Made by a program: the position numbers and the translations under genes. The notes beneath the pieces are model-generated. The model had not been told where the DNA came from. It saw only the letters and a list, made by a program, of their open reading frames with translations, and ran no database searches. A stretch of 64,000 nt of DNA from NCBI GenBank assembly GCA_016713275.1, contig JADJPL010000001.1, positions 486,001 to 550,000 on the forward strand, given 5' to 3'. Positions 35,270 through 43,990 of this stretch are shown one piece after another; positions within the stretch are counted from its first letter, which is position 1; each line of letters opens with the position of its first letter. Origin of the DNA: Haliscomenobacter sp. Lineage in GTDB: Bacteria; Bacteroidota; Bacteroidia; Chitinophagales; Saprospiraceae.

Positions 35270-36703
35270 ATGACCAGAATTGCTTCTATCCTGCTTTTGG
35301 TTCTGTTCGGCGCTTCTTGGACAGCCGCTCAGAAAGTAACCATCTCCGATGAACTTCCCATGCGGACCGATCTTTCGTACGATATCATCGGGGAGCTCCG
35401 AGGCAAGGTGCTTTTGTTTCGCAACGAAGTGAACAAGTTCGGCGTCCAGGCTTTTGACGAAAATATGCGCTCCAGTTGGGAAAAGGAGATCGAACTCGAT
35501 AAGAAACTTATCAATCTGATTGGGATTACCAGCACCTCAGACAGTTTCACCCTCTTTTACTACTTCCGGGAAAGAGGAAGCACCATTCTTAAAGCGGCTA
35601 CCTTTGACGCATCTGCGAATTTACGCGATTCCGTTACCCTTACCGACCTCGGGTTCCTCTTCGTGACGCCCGAGTTTGAGTTTATCGTTTCAGAGGACGA
35701 ATCCAAGGTGATGATCTATTACCCCGACCGGGACGATATATTCCGGGTGTTGGTTTTTGACAACCAAACCATGAAACTCCTTTGGGAAAAAAGCTTCAAA
35801 GACGACGACTACAATGAAACGGAGGATGTCGTTCACATGATGGTCGACAATCGCGGAGGGATGCACGCGGTCATCGAAAAGGATCATTTTCATAGCCGCC
35901 AAGAACGCCACCGATATGAAGTATTCCGATATTCGGGTATCCTGGGGGCGGAAATCACCCAGTTCGCTGTCCCACTCAAAGGAATGATTACCTTCGACGT
36001 GCAGTTTGATATCGACAATAAAAACAACCGGCTTACCGGGGGCGGGTTTTATTACGAGAAAAACCCCGAGCGGGCAGAAGGCGCTTTTGTCCTGTTCATC
36101 CCGGAAGATCCCAATGGCGCGGTCCTTAAATTCAAAGCCTTTGACGACGATTTTGTAGACCGGCTTGCAGGTAAAGAACAGCGCAATAACCGGGGGCTCG
36201 AAGAGATCGAAGTCCGGGATCTGGTTCTTCGAAATGATGGCGGGCTGCTGATAATTGGCGAAGAAAATAAAAACTACTACCGGCGCATGACCACTGCTAA
36301 CCGGAGCATGGTATACGACAATATGAGCAGGAGCGTAGTCGATTATTTCTATGAGGATTTATTTATCCTGGCTTTTTATCCGGACGGGAACCTGCATTGG
36401 AATACCATTTTGCACAAGAAACAATACTCTCAAGACGACGAGGGCGTTTTTTCCTCCTACTTTTTGTTCAAAACCCCTGCTTTTCTCCGATTGATTTTTA
36501 ACGACGAAATCAAGTTTGAAAATACCGTCAGCGAGTACGTACTGCGAGGTACCGGGCAGTACGACCGGAATAGTATTCTCAGCACCGAAAACCTCCAGCT
36601 TCGGCTGCGTTTCCGCGAAGGAGTACAGACCAGCCCCGAACGGATTTTAGTGCCCAGCGAACGCCGGGGCCGGCTTCGCATCGCCCGCATCGACCTGCTG
36701 TAA
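35270..36703 (+). CDS. Hypothetical exported protein
   Basis: 477 residues from MTRIASILLLVLFGASWTAA-Q, a clear signal peptide. The body is beta-rich with propeller-like phrases (VFDNQTMKLLWEKSF, MMVDNRGGMHAVIEKDHF, VLRNDGGLLIIGEENKNYY, LFILAFYPDGNLHWN) spaced 40-70 residues apart. I do not recognise a named family. Similar proteins of this length occur in Bacteroidetes as hypotheticals. dapD starts 42 bp downstream. Confidence 0.8.
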   Translation: MTRIASILLLVLFGASWTAAQKVTISDELPMRTDLSYDIIGELRGKVLLFRNEVNKFGVQAFDENMRSSWEKEIELDKKLINLIGITSTSDSFTLFYYFRERGSTILKAATFDASANLRDSVTLTDLGFLFVTPEFEFIVSEDESKVMIYYPDRDDIFRVLVFDNQTMKLLWEKSFKDDDYNETEDVVHMMVDNRGGMHAVIEKDHFHSRQERHRYEVFRYSGILGAEITQFAVPLKGMITFDVQFDIDNKNNRLTGGGFYYEKNPERAEGAFVLFIPEDPNGAVLKFKAFDDDFVDRLAGKEQRNNRGLEEIEVRDLVLRNDGGLLIIGEENKNYYRRMTTANRSMVYDNMSRSVVDYFYEDLFILAFYPDGNLHWNTILHKKQYSQDDEGVFSSYFLFKTPAFLRLIFNDEIKFENTVSEYVLRGTGQYDRNSILSTENLQLRLRFREGVQTSPERILVPSERRGRLRIARIDLL

Positions 36704-36745
36704 TCCATTTTTTGGTATCTTCGCCGCGTAAAAAAAATCCGACAG

Positions 36746-37561
36746 ATGGAGGCTCTGAAAAAGACCATTGAGGCCGCATGGGAAGACCGTTCCCTGCTGG
36801 CCCAAAAAGATACGCGCATCGCCATTGAAGAAGTCATTGACCTGTTGGACAAAGGGCAGGTCCGGGTGGCTGAACCTACGCCCCAGGGATGGCTGCTTCA
36901 GGAGTGGGTCAAAAAAGCCGTAGTCCTGTATTTCCCTATCCGCCAAATGGAAACGCTGGAAGTCGGCCCCTTTGAATTTCACGACAAGATTCCTCTTAAA
37001 ACCGGATACGCCAGTCTTGGGGTTCGGGTGGTTCCGCACGCGATTGCCAGGCATGGCGCCTTTCTGGAACAAGGGGTGATCCTGATGCCTAGCTACGTAA
37101 ACATCGGCGCATGGGTAGGTAGCGGCACGATGGTGGATACCTGGGCGACGGTGGGGTCCTGCGCCCAGATCGGAAGAAACGTCCACCTCAGCGGCGGCGT
37201 TGGAATTGGCGGAGTGCTGGAGCCCCTCCAGGCTTCTCCCACAATTATTGAAGACGATTGCTTTATTGGTTCCAGATGTATTATCGTGGAGGGCGCCCAT
37301 GTGGGAAAGGAAGCGGTTCTGGGCGCGAATGTGGTGATCACCAAAAGCACGCAGGTAATCGATGTGACCGGTTCCGAACCCGTTATTTACCGGGGGAGCG
37401 TGCCGGCGCGGTCGGTCGTCATCCCTGGGGCATATACCCGGGAATTTCCGGCGGGAACTTATCAGGTACCCTGCGCGCTGATCATCGGAACCCGCCAGGA
37501 AAGCACCGATAAAAAGGTATCGCTTAATGAAGCCCTGAGGGATTATAACATAGCGGTTTAA
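36746..37561 (+). CDS. dapD: 2,3,4,5-tetrahydropyridine-2,6-dicarboxylate N-succinyltransferase
   Basis: 271 residues. The left-handed beta-helix hexapeptide core is clear: VILMPSYVNIGAWVGSGTMVDTWATVGSCAQIGRNVHLSGGVGIGGVLEPLQ. IIEDDCFIGSRCIIVEGAHVGKEAVLGANVVIT follows. It is part of the succinylase branch of lysine/diaminopimelate synthesis. It is 12 bp upstream of pth, so probably cotranscribed. Confidence 0.96.
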   Translation: MEALKKTIEAAWEDRSLLAQKDTRIAIEEVIDLLDKGQVRVAEPTPQGWLLQEWVKKAVVLYFPIRQMETLEVGPFEFHDKIPLKTGYASLGVRVVPHAIARHGAFLEQGVILMPSYVNIGAWVGSGTMVDTWATVGSCAQIGRNVHLSGGVGIGGVLEPLQASPTIIEDDCFIGSRCIIVEGAHVGKEAVLGANVVITKSTQVIDVTGSEPVIYRGSVPARSVVIPGAYTREFPAGTYQVPCALIIGTRQESTDKKVSLNEALRDYNIAV

Positions 37562-37573
37562 AGGGATTATTTC

Positions 37574-38137
37574 ATGAAATACCTCCTTGCCGGGCTGGGG
37601 AATATCGGCGCCGAGTACGAAAATACCCGCCATAATATAGGTTTTTTAGTGCTGGATTTACTGGCAAACGCATCTGAGGCTTCGTTTTCCACGGATCACC
37701 TTGGCGCCATCTGCCGTATTCGGCATAAGGGCCGGACATTGGTGTTGCTTAAGCCCTCAACCTATATGAACCGCAGTGGAAAGGCGGTTCAATATTGGCT
37801 TCAAAAGGAGAAGATCCCCAAAGAAAACCTGCTCGTCGTTTTGGACGATCTGAACCTTCCTCTCGGTAAAATCAGGCTTCGCGGAAAAGGAAGCGACGGT
37901 GGGCACAATGGGCTCAAGGATATTGATCAGGCGACTGGGGGAAATGATTACGCCCGCCTCCGGATTGGGATTGGCAGCGAATTCCCCAAAGGCAGGCAAG
38001 TGGATTATGTGTTGGGCAAATGGACGGAAGAAGAAAGACAGCAATTGCCCGAGTTGCTGGCGTTAGCCGCCGATATGGCCAAAAGCTTCAGCGCTATTGG
38101 GCTGGAGCGGACGATGAACCAGTTCAACTCCAAATAA
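37574..38137 (+). CDS. pth: Peptidyl-tRNA hydrolase
   Basis: 187 residues. Catalytic His is in ENTRHNIGFLVLDLL. LLKPSTYMNRSGKAVQYWL, VVLDDLNLPLGKIRLRGKGSDGGHNGLKDI and RLRIGIGSEFPKGRQVDYVLG are the family motifs. It recycles peptidyl-tRNA from stalled translation. It is intact. Confidence 0.96.
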   Translation: MKYLLAGLGNIGAEYENTRHNIGFLVLDLLANASEASFSTDHLGAICRIRHKGRTLVLLKPSTYMNRSGKAVQYWLQKEKIPKENLLVVLDDLNLPLGKIRLRGKGSDGGHNGLKDIDQATGGNDYARLRIGIGSEFPKGRQVDYVLGKWTEEERQQLPELLALAADMAKSFSAIGLERTMNQFNSK

Positions 38138-38154
38138 TAAGGAGGGGGGCCGTC

Positions 38155-39231
38155 TTAGGCCCCAACCCGTTTCAGGAAACCGTCCACGGCATTGCCAAGT
38201 AAAGAAGCCCCTGGCGGCGGCGGGGGAAATCCTTTATATTCCAACGCCTCCGGGAGATGGGCGGCCAGATTGATTTCGGATTGGTTTTTAGACAAAAAGA
38301 ACCCTTTTTGCTGAAGATAGTCGGACAGATACTCCTGTTCGGTCTGCCCGGGAGTAGGAATAAGCAGCGCTTTTTTTCGGCAGGAAGCTAAGTCCATCAG
38401 GGTGCTGTAGCCCGAGCGGCAAATCACGATGCTACTGGCGGCTAATTTTTCTTCAAGCGCTGCAGAGGTCAGATAGGGAATGATTTCTACATTGCCCACC
38501 TGGCGCACTTGGTTTTCCACATCGGTTTTGCCTTGAACGAGCAAAATATTCCCTTCCAACTGCGCCGCTTGTTTAAGCAATACCTCCTCAAGGCGCGTAC
38601 GCTGCGGCTCGGGGCCAGAGAGCAGGATAAACGCGTCGTACGCTGGAGGCGTTTCCCGGTAACCGATTCTGGACAAAGGGCCGATATAGGTTGCCGGAGG
38701 CGCCGGAACAGGAGGATGATCGAGGTTGCCTGCAAGGCTGTTTTCAGTGGCTTCGTAATCGGGAATCCAAACTTCGTCAAACTTCCTTAATATGCTATAA
38801 TGAAATTCCCTGACCGGCCAACGCAACCAGGGATGCTTCAGCCTCAGGTGCAGTTGATGGGCAATGACGACCGAGGGGACCCCCGGGTTGCGGCAGCCCA
38901 GCCGGTGATCGGAGATTACTCCATCCAGTTGTTTCTTTTTCACCAGATCGGCAACGATGCGGTTTTCCTGCGTCATGGCCTTTAAAATCTGAGGAAGTTG
39001 GATGGCGACGTTGTAATAAATATTGCTGGTAGGGTACTTCACATCGTAGGGAGGCAGTTCGATCGATTCCAACTGCGGAAACTCCCGGCGCAACAAGGCC
39101 AGGGGCCTGCCGTTAGAGCCCAGGAGTACGTCTACTTCCCGGTCCAATAACGCCTTGATGACAGAGATACTGCGGGAGGCATGGCCGAGACCCCAATCCA
39201 GAGGGGCGACGAGTATTCTTTTTTTTGCCAT
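38155..39231 (-). CDS. Glycosyltransferase of the MurG-like GT-B fold
   Basis: 358 residues. The N-terminus APLDWGLGHASRSISVIKALLDREVDVLLGSNG is the glycine-rich acceptor loop of GT28-like enzymes. The C-terminal SSIVICRSGYSTLMDLASCRKKALLIPTPGQTEQEYLSDYLQQKG is the UDP-sugar binding region. It is too divergent for MurG itself, and such genes are annotated as glycosyltransferase or UDP-GlcNAc:undecaprenyl-like. Substrate unknown. A GGGGCC/GGCCCC hairpin overlaps its stop codon. Confidence 0.8.
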   Translation of the reverse strand: MAKKRILVAPLDWGLGHASRSISVIKALLDREVDVLLGSNGRPLALLRREFPQLESIELPPYDVKYPTSNIYYNVAIQLPQILKAMTQENRIVADLVKKKQLDGVISDHRLGCRNPGVPSVVIAHQLHLRLKHPWLRWPVREFHYSILRKFDEVWIPDYEATENSLAGNLDHPPVPAPPATYIGPLSRIGYRETPPAYDAFILLSGPEPQRTRLEEVLLKQAAQLEGNILLVQGKTDVENQVRQVGNVEIIPYLTSAALEEKLAASSIVICRSGYSTLMDLASCRKKALLIPTPGQTEQEYLSDYLQQKGFFLSKNQSEINLAAHLPEALEYKGFPPPPPGASLLGNAVDGFLKRVGA

Positions 39232-39270
39232 ATTGCATAGAAGTATACGTAAGCAAAAAGGGTAAACTAT

Positions 39271-39471
39271 ATGAAAAAAAGCAAGCAGTTGGTTTGGGCG
39301 GCTTTATGGGCCGGCATGCTGTTTTTTTCTGGTTGCAGAACCTGCGGCTGCCCCATGGCAGAGGGAAGCGGCGTTCGGGTCGAAATTCGGGAACTACCAC
39401 CACTCCCCGGGCCTTCCTGGAATTTATTTTTTGTCAAAATCACCGCCAAGGCAGCAATTTTAATTATTTAG
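39271..39471 (+). CDS. Small Cys-rich lipoprotein
   Basis: 66 residues. MKKSKQLVWAALWAGMLFFSGC is a lipoprotein signal with a lipobox, and the next residues are CRTCGCPMAEG. Short lipoproteins with a C-x2-C-x-CP motif and no known function occur widely in Bacteroidetes. The C-terminal tail overlaps the 3' end of the convergent RNase G gene by 12 bp. A frame error shortening or lengthening the tail is possible. Confidence 0.5.
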   Translation: MKKSKQLVWAALWAGMLFFSGCRTCGCPMAEGSGVRVEIRELPPLPGPSWNLFFVKITAKAAILII

Positions 39472-41022
39472 GCGAATCTCGTCGTCGTTTTCGTCAAAGA
39501 AGCGGTATTTGGTGATATGGTAGTTGTGGTCGGCTTTTACGGAAATCCACTGAAAATGTTCGAAGTACCATTTCCATTGAAGGTTGGGAAGTCCTTTTTT
39601 CAGATAGGCTTCCACGAAAGGATGGGTGACGAGTTTGATTCTGGATTTGGGGCGGGACTGATGGATAAAGTTCAGGTCTCGTTTGATTTCGTCGATCACC
39701 AGAATAGGGGCATTCATTTTGCCGGTGCCGTTGCAGGTGGGGCAAATTTCCGTGGTGTCGATTTTAACTTCCGGGCGCACCCTTTGCCGGGTTATCTGCA
39801 TCAGGCCGAACTTGCTCAAAGGGAGAACGGTGTGCTGCGCGCGATCTTTTTTCATGGCATTGCGCATCGCCTTGAGCAATTCTTTCTTGTGTTCGGGGTT
39901 TTTCATGTCGATGAAATCGACGATGATCAATCCGCCGATATCCCGGAGCCTTAACTGACGGGCAATTTCTTCTGCCGCTTCCAGGTTGACCCGCAACACG
40001 GCATCCTCGGCGGAGGAGCTGCCGATTTTATGGCCGCTGTTCACGTCGATGACGTGCATCGCCTCGGTGTGTTCAATGACCAGGTAGGCGCTGCTCGGCA
40101 TCGTCGCTGTTTTGCCAAACGACGATTTGATTTGTTTGCTGACGCCGTAGGCTTCAAAAATAGGTTTGGCGCCTTTGTAGAGCGTGACGATATCGATCTG
40201 ATCGGGCGCAATCGAAGCAAGGAAGTTGCGGATGTTTTGGTACAGCTCGCGGTCGTCCACTACGATGCGGTTGAACGAATCGCTCAGGAGGTCGCGCAGG
40301 ATGCTGGATGTTTTGTCCAGTTCGCTGAGCAGTTTTACGGGCGGTTTGGCATGGACCATTTGCTGGAACATTTCGTCCCATTTTTTGGTCATGATCGTCA
40401 GTTCTTCGTGTAAATCCGCTACTTTTTTTCCTTCTGCAGCGGTGCGCACGATTACCCCAAAGTTTTTGGGGCGGATGCTTTCGATGAGGGTTTTTAACCG
40501 TTTTCTTTCTTCGGGGTTGGCAATTTTTTTGGAAACGGCGACGATATCGGTAAAGGGCGTCAGGACGAGAAAGCGGCCCGGGATGGTGATTTCACAGCTT
40601 AGCCGGGGGCCTTTGGTAGAGATGGGTTCTTTGAGGATCTGCACCAATACCTGCTGGCGCTTGCCCAGGACCTGGTCTATTTTTCCCGTTTTGATGATAT
40701 CGGGTTCCAACTGAAAGGTATCGAGCCTGGAATTACTTAGGCTGCCCGAAACGGCAGCATTGGTGAACTTCAGCAGCGAGCGGAGTTTTGGCCCCAGGTC
40801 GGTATAGTGAAGAAAGGCGTCCTTTTTATGGCCAATATTGACAAAGGCGGCGTTCAGTCCAGGCATCAGGCGGTTGACCTTGCCCAGAAAAATATCTCCT
40901 ACCGTAAAATTGGTATTGGTCTTTTGGTAGTGCAGTTCCACTAACAGGGAATCCTCCAAAAGCGCAATCTCCACATCGGTAGGGGTGGAAGAAATAATAA
41001 GTTCTTTTTCCACAGGGATCAA
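39460..41022 (-). CDS. rng: Ribonuclease E/G family protein (RNase G)
   Basis: 520 residues. S1 domain: VGDIFLGKVNRLMPGLNAAFVNIGHKKDAFLHYTDLG. DNase-I-like catalytic region: MHVIDVNSGHKIG and GGLIIVDFIDM with the metal-binding Asp residues. The zinc-link CPTCNGTG is present. Without the long scaffold of RNase E, this is the RNase G/CafA type. It processes rRNA 5' ends and mRNA. It is intact. Confidence 0.95.
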   Translation of the reverse strand: MIPVEKELIISSTPTDVEIALLEDSLLVELHYQKTNTNFTVGDIFLGKVNRLMPGLNAAFVNIGHKKDAFLHYTDLGPKLRSLLKFTNAAVSGSLSNSRLDTFQLEPDIIKTGKIDQVLGKRQQVLVQILKEPISTKGPRLSCEITIPGRFLVLTPFTDIVAVSKKIANPEERKRLKTLIESIRPKNFGVIVRTAAEGKKVADLHEELTIMTKKWDEMFQQMVHAKPPVKLLSELDKTSSILRDLLSDSFNRIVVDDRELYQNIRNFLASIAPDQIDIVTLYKGAKPIFEAYGVSKQIKSSFGKTATMPSSAYLVIEHTEAMHVIDVNSGHKIGSSSAEDAVLRVNLEAAEEIARQLRLRDIGGLIIVDFIDMKNPEHKKELLKAMRNAMKKDRAQHTVLPLSKFGLMQITRQRVRPEVKIDTTEICPTCNGTGKMNAPILVIDEIKRDLNFIHQSRPKSRIKLVTHPFVEAYLKKGLPNLQWKWYFEHFQWISVKADHNYHITKYRFFDENDDEIRLNN

Positions 41023-41340
41023 GATTAGAGGCGACGGAAACCCAGGTTCCGAAGCACAGGCAAGCCGGAAGGAGACGGAAGGAAAAAGACGCGCACTTTG
41101 GTGTGGAAAAAGAACAGCTCAATTCGTTCATTTCAGGGGTTGTCCTCAATAGAAAAAGCCGGGCGGAGGTTGTTCTTTGCCAAAATGAGTGTTTAGGAAC
41201 AAGGCCTTCTGTCTTGTTTAAAACACGAAGACCAGATTGCCAATTACAAGCATTGGCAACCTGGGATTAGTGCAGAACTTCAGGCACATTGCATGTGCTG
41301 AAATAGAAACCATATTGTCTTCCGAAGCCATGATGAATGA
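41023..41340. other. Intergenic region upstream of RNase G
   Basis: 318 bp without a convincing gene. A perfect 8-bp hairpin (TTGCCAAT at 41237-41244, ATTGGCAA at 41252-41259) and a smaller one (GCACAT/ATGTGC near 41282) are present. These may be part of the end of the minus-strand transcript of the 31-residue gene or of the RNase G leader. No promoter consensus was found. Confidence 0.4.
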
Positions 41341-41436
41341 CTATCGGTTTTTCTTCTTATGGCGATTCTTGCGAAGGCGTTTTTTGCGTTTGTGCGTAGC
41401 GATCTTGTGTCTTTTACGCTTCTTTCCACATGGCAT
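41341..41436 (-). CDS. 31-residue basic AURKAIP1/COX24-type protein
   Basis: ATG at 41434-41436 to TAG at 41341-41343. The peptide begins MPCGKKRKRHKIATHKRKKR and ends RLRKNRHKKKNR: over half Lys/Arg, no acidic residue. It matches the short Bacteroidetes proteins labelled AURKAIP1/COX24 domain, related to mitochondrial mS38 and actinobacterial bS22, so a ribosomal role is likely. It lies upstream of the RNase G gene on the same strand and 42 bp downstream of the TPR gene. Confidence 0.8.
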   Translation of the reverse strand: MPCGKKRKRHKIATHKRKKRLRKNRHKKKNR

Positions 41437-41478
41437 ACCACGTCGTTTTTTAAATGAAAAAATTTATGTCCTTTTTCC

Positions 41479-42267
41479 CTATAACGGGTTATTCTCGCAT
41501 CTTTTCTGCGCTTCAGCCGCTTTTTCGGATTGGCCCAGTTCCTGATAAGCCTGTGCGAGGAAGCAAAAAGCTTCACTGCGCGCAGGGTCCAGCGCAACGG
41601 TTTTTTCCAGGCGTTCAACCGCTTTGTCATACTGGCCGGTGCGTATGGCCAGGCGGCCAAGGTGAAACAAAACGCCCGGCTGGTCGGGATTTTTCTGATT
41701 GAGGTCCAGCAGCATCTGGATTCCTTTCATCGGATTGTCCTCGGGAGGGCGGTCCGTCAGAACAAGCGCCAGGTTAATTTTGTGGGTTAACTCGGCAGGT
41801 TCCAGCGAAATAGCGTTTTCAAAAGCCTGAATAGCGCGCTTGGCGCAAAATGCGCTTGCCGATTCTTCCTCGCTTTGCTGCAAACCAATGGCATACGTGG
41901 CGCCCGCAATCGACCAGCTTTCGCCGGAAGGAGCGATTTCCGCTATTTGGGCTGCATAAAATCCAGCAATAGCATATTCTTTCAAACCAAACCATTGGCC
42001 AGAAAGTTGCTTCAGCAGCTCTATCCGGCTGCTATCCGTCCCCGGGTTCTCCAGCGCGTGCTGCAAATCTTCCAAGGCCAGAAGCTGGGCCTGAGGATGA
42101 CGGGTTTTCGCCTCCTGGAGCAACACCTGGATGTCCGTTTGTTCTACAGAAAAAGATCTGGACTTTTCCAGATTCTTGAACGATTTGGGGACCGTTTCGC
42201 ACCCGAAGTATATAACCAGGGTGGATACGATGGAAACCCCAATAACAATCAGCTGTGACCTGGTCAT
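41479..42267 (-). CDS. TPR-repeat protein with N-terminal membrane anchor
   Basis: 262 residues from MTRSQLIVIGVSIVSTLVIYFGC, a single hydrophobic segment (inner-membrane anchor or lipoprotein). At least three TPR units follow: ASAFCAKRAIQAFENAISLEPAELTHKINLALVL, GVLFHLGRLAIRTGQYDKAVERLEKTVALDP, SEAFCFLAQAYQELGQSEKAAEAQKR. It sits 33 bp downstream of the HU/IHF gene, an arrangement common in this phylum. Role unknown. Confidence 0.85.
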   Translation of the reverse strand: MTRSQLIVIGVSIVSTLVIYFGCETVPKSFKNLEKSRSFSVEQTDIQVLLQEAKTRHPQAQLLALEDLQHALENPGTDSSRIELLKQLSGQWFGLKEYAIAGFYAAQIAEIAPSGESWSIAGATYAIGLQQSEEESASAFCAKRAIQAFENAISLEPAELTHKINLALVLTDRPPEDNPMKGIQMLLDLNQKNPDQPGVLFHLGRLAIRTGQYDKAVERLEKTVALDPARSEAFCFLAQAYQELGQSEKAAEAQKRCENNPL

Positions 42268-42300
42268 GAATAACGGGTTAAAGCGGCCACGCAATCAAGG

Positions 42301-42624
42301 TTATTCGTCATCGTCCTCCTCAAAAGAGTCCTTAGGAAGGGACGTTACCTGACTTTTTACCTGTTCTACAAAAACTTTGGCTGGTTTGAACGAGGGGATA
42401 AAATGCTCCGGAATCTCGATCGCCTCATTTCTCTTGATATGGCGGCCAATTTTTTTTGCTCTCCTCTTGATGACAAAGCTGCCAAACCCCCGAATGTAAA
42501 CGTTTTCCCCTTGGGAAAGAGATCCCTTGACCTCTTTAAAGAACGTTTCCAGCGCAACCAGTACGTCTACTTTAGGAACGCCTGTTTTCTCGGATATCGC
42601 AGCAACGAGATCAGCTTTTCTCAT
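42301..42624 (-). CDS. HU/IHF family DNA-binding protein
   Basis: 107 residues. MRKADLVAAISEKTGVPKVDVLVALETFFKEV is the HU dimerisation helix region. ENVYIRGFGSFVIKRRAKKIGRHI precedes the DNA-binding arm, where IPEHFIPSFKPAKVF holds the intercalating Pro region. The acidic tail (SFEEDDDE) is an addition seen in some Bacteroidetes members. Confidence 0.93.
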   Translation of the reverse strand: MRKADLVAAISEKTGVPKVDVLVALETFFKEVKGSLSQGENVYIRGFGSFVIKRRAKKIGRHIKRNEAIEIPEHFIPSFKPAKVFVEQVKSQVTSLPKDSFEEDDDE

Positions 42625-43038
42625 CGTTATCTGTTGGTTTATAATAAGTTACAATAATATCCTCTCCAACTTGAGAGATGCAAATTTCTAAATTTTCCAC
42701 ATAAATTGAAAGAAAACTTAAAATTTCTTTACTCGGTTGAGGTTAATTTTCAACAGATTACGTTTTCGCGCCTCTTTTTCCCTCTCGGTGCAGACGTCTA
42801 TTGCCCAAGGTTCTTCCTGATTTAACATTTTTTTTGAAATAAAAATTTGAAATCAAATAGGATACTGTTTGTTGATTTGGAAGTTGTTGGATTTCAAAGG
42901 ATCGGGTAGATTTTGGGAACTTTGCTTATCTTTAAGCCCGCTAGAGAACCGGGCTCAGAAGGGGCCTAAATCCTAATTACGTTGGCCCCGGATCAGGGAG
43001 CGCGCCCACGGTCCGAGTCTGCAACTCAATATGTTTCC
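42625..43038. other. 414-bp intergenic region with two GC-rich hairpins
   Basis: The HU/IHF and yicC genes diverge from here. On the plus strand are GCCCG/CGGGC near 42937-42955 and GGGGCC (42961-42966) with GGCCCC (42984-42989). The hairpins lie within 100 nt of the yicC start. TAGATTTT with a TTG 17 bp upstream (near 42890-42915) is a weak promoter candidate. It could be a structured yicC leader or a small RNA; no known RNA family was recognised. Confidence 0.35.
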
Positions 43039-43914
43039 ATGCTTTTATCCATGACCGGCTTCGGGAGGGGCAACAAATCCTTTCATGACAAATCCATTTC
43101 CGTTGAGATCCGCTCGTTGAACAGCAAGTTTACGGAGGTGCGAATCAAAGCTCCGCAAAACTACCGCGACAAGGAGCCGGAAATCCGAAAAATCCTCAGC
43201 GACCGGCTGGAGAGGGGGAAAATCGAATTTACCCTCGAAATTCAGTCGCTTAAAGCAGACGAGAATTCGGTGATCAATTCCACACTGTTCCGCCGGTATT
43301 ACCAGGAACTCAGCAAGCTGACCAGCGAACTGGGCATCCCTCCAGGGGATATCGTACAGTCGTTGCTCCGGCTTCCGGATGTGGTTTCCAATGCTGGGGA
43401 TCTGGTGGATGAGGAAGAATGGAAGACCGTCCTTCAACTCATCGATGAAACCATTGTGGAATTCGAACGTTTCCGGCTGACGGAAGGCAAATCCATCGAA
43501 TCGGACATGTGCCAGCGCATTGGGATTATTCTGGACCACCTGGGGATGATCCCCCCATTCGAAGAAGAACGGATCAGCAAATTGCGCCAACGCATCTACC
43601 AAAACCTGGAAGATTATCTGGGTAAAGAAAAAATCGACGAGAACCGCTTCGAGCAGGAGATTCTTTTTTACCTCGAAAAAATGGACATCTCCGAAGAGAA
43701 GCTCCGGCTTGGACAGCATTGTAATTTTTTCCTGGAGGAACTCGCCAGCCCGGCTACCCAGAAAGGAAGAAAGTTGTCCTTCATCACCCAGGAGATCGGG
43801 CGGGAAATCAATACGCTGGGCGCCAAATCTTATTCTTCTGAAATCCAGAAAATGGTGGTCGTTATGAAGGACGAGCTGGAAAAGATCAAGGAACAAGTCG
43901 CTAACTGCCTTTAA
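43039..43914 (+). CDS. yicC: YicC family endoribonuclease
   Basis: 291 residues from MLLSMTGFGRG, the classic family start, so the longer upstream frame is rejected. N-terminal YicC domain: SVEIRSLNSKFTEVRIKAPQNYRDKEPEIRKILSDRLERGKIEF. C-terminal DUF1732: GRKLSFITQEIGREINTLGAKSYSSEIQKMVVVMKDELEKIKEQVANC. In other bacteria YicC affects RNA turnover. gmk follows after 76 bp, as in many genomes. Confidence 0.95.
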   Translation: MLLSMTGFGRGNKSFHDKSISVEIRSLNSKFTEVRIKAPQNYRDKEPEIRKILSDRLERGKIEFTLEIQSLKADENSVINSTLFRRYYQELSKLTSELGIPPGDIVQSLLRLPDVVSNAGDLVDEEEWKTVLQLIDETIVEFERFRLTEGKSIESDMCQRIGIILDHLGMIPPFEEERISKLRQRIYQNLEDYLGKEKIDENRFEQEILFYLEKMDISEEKLRLGQHCNFFLEELASPATQKGRKLSFITQEIGREINTLGAKSYSSEIQKMVVVMKDELEKIKEQVANCL

Positions 43915-43990
43915 GCGTTTCGGCGCATTCCAGTTTTTTCTTTTTCAAACCGTCAACGCTTCAGACCTTTACCGGGAAACGCGATCTGTC

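Noticed and set aside
38146..38163. GGGGCC/GGCCCC hairpin between pth and the glycosyltransferase gene as a terminator
   Set aside because: The stem is only 6 bp with no T-run on either strand, and it overlaps a stop codon.
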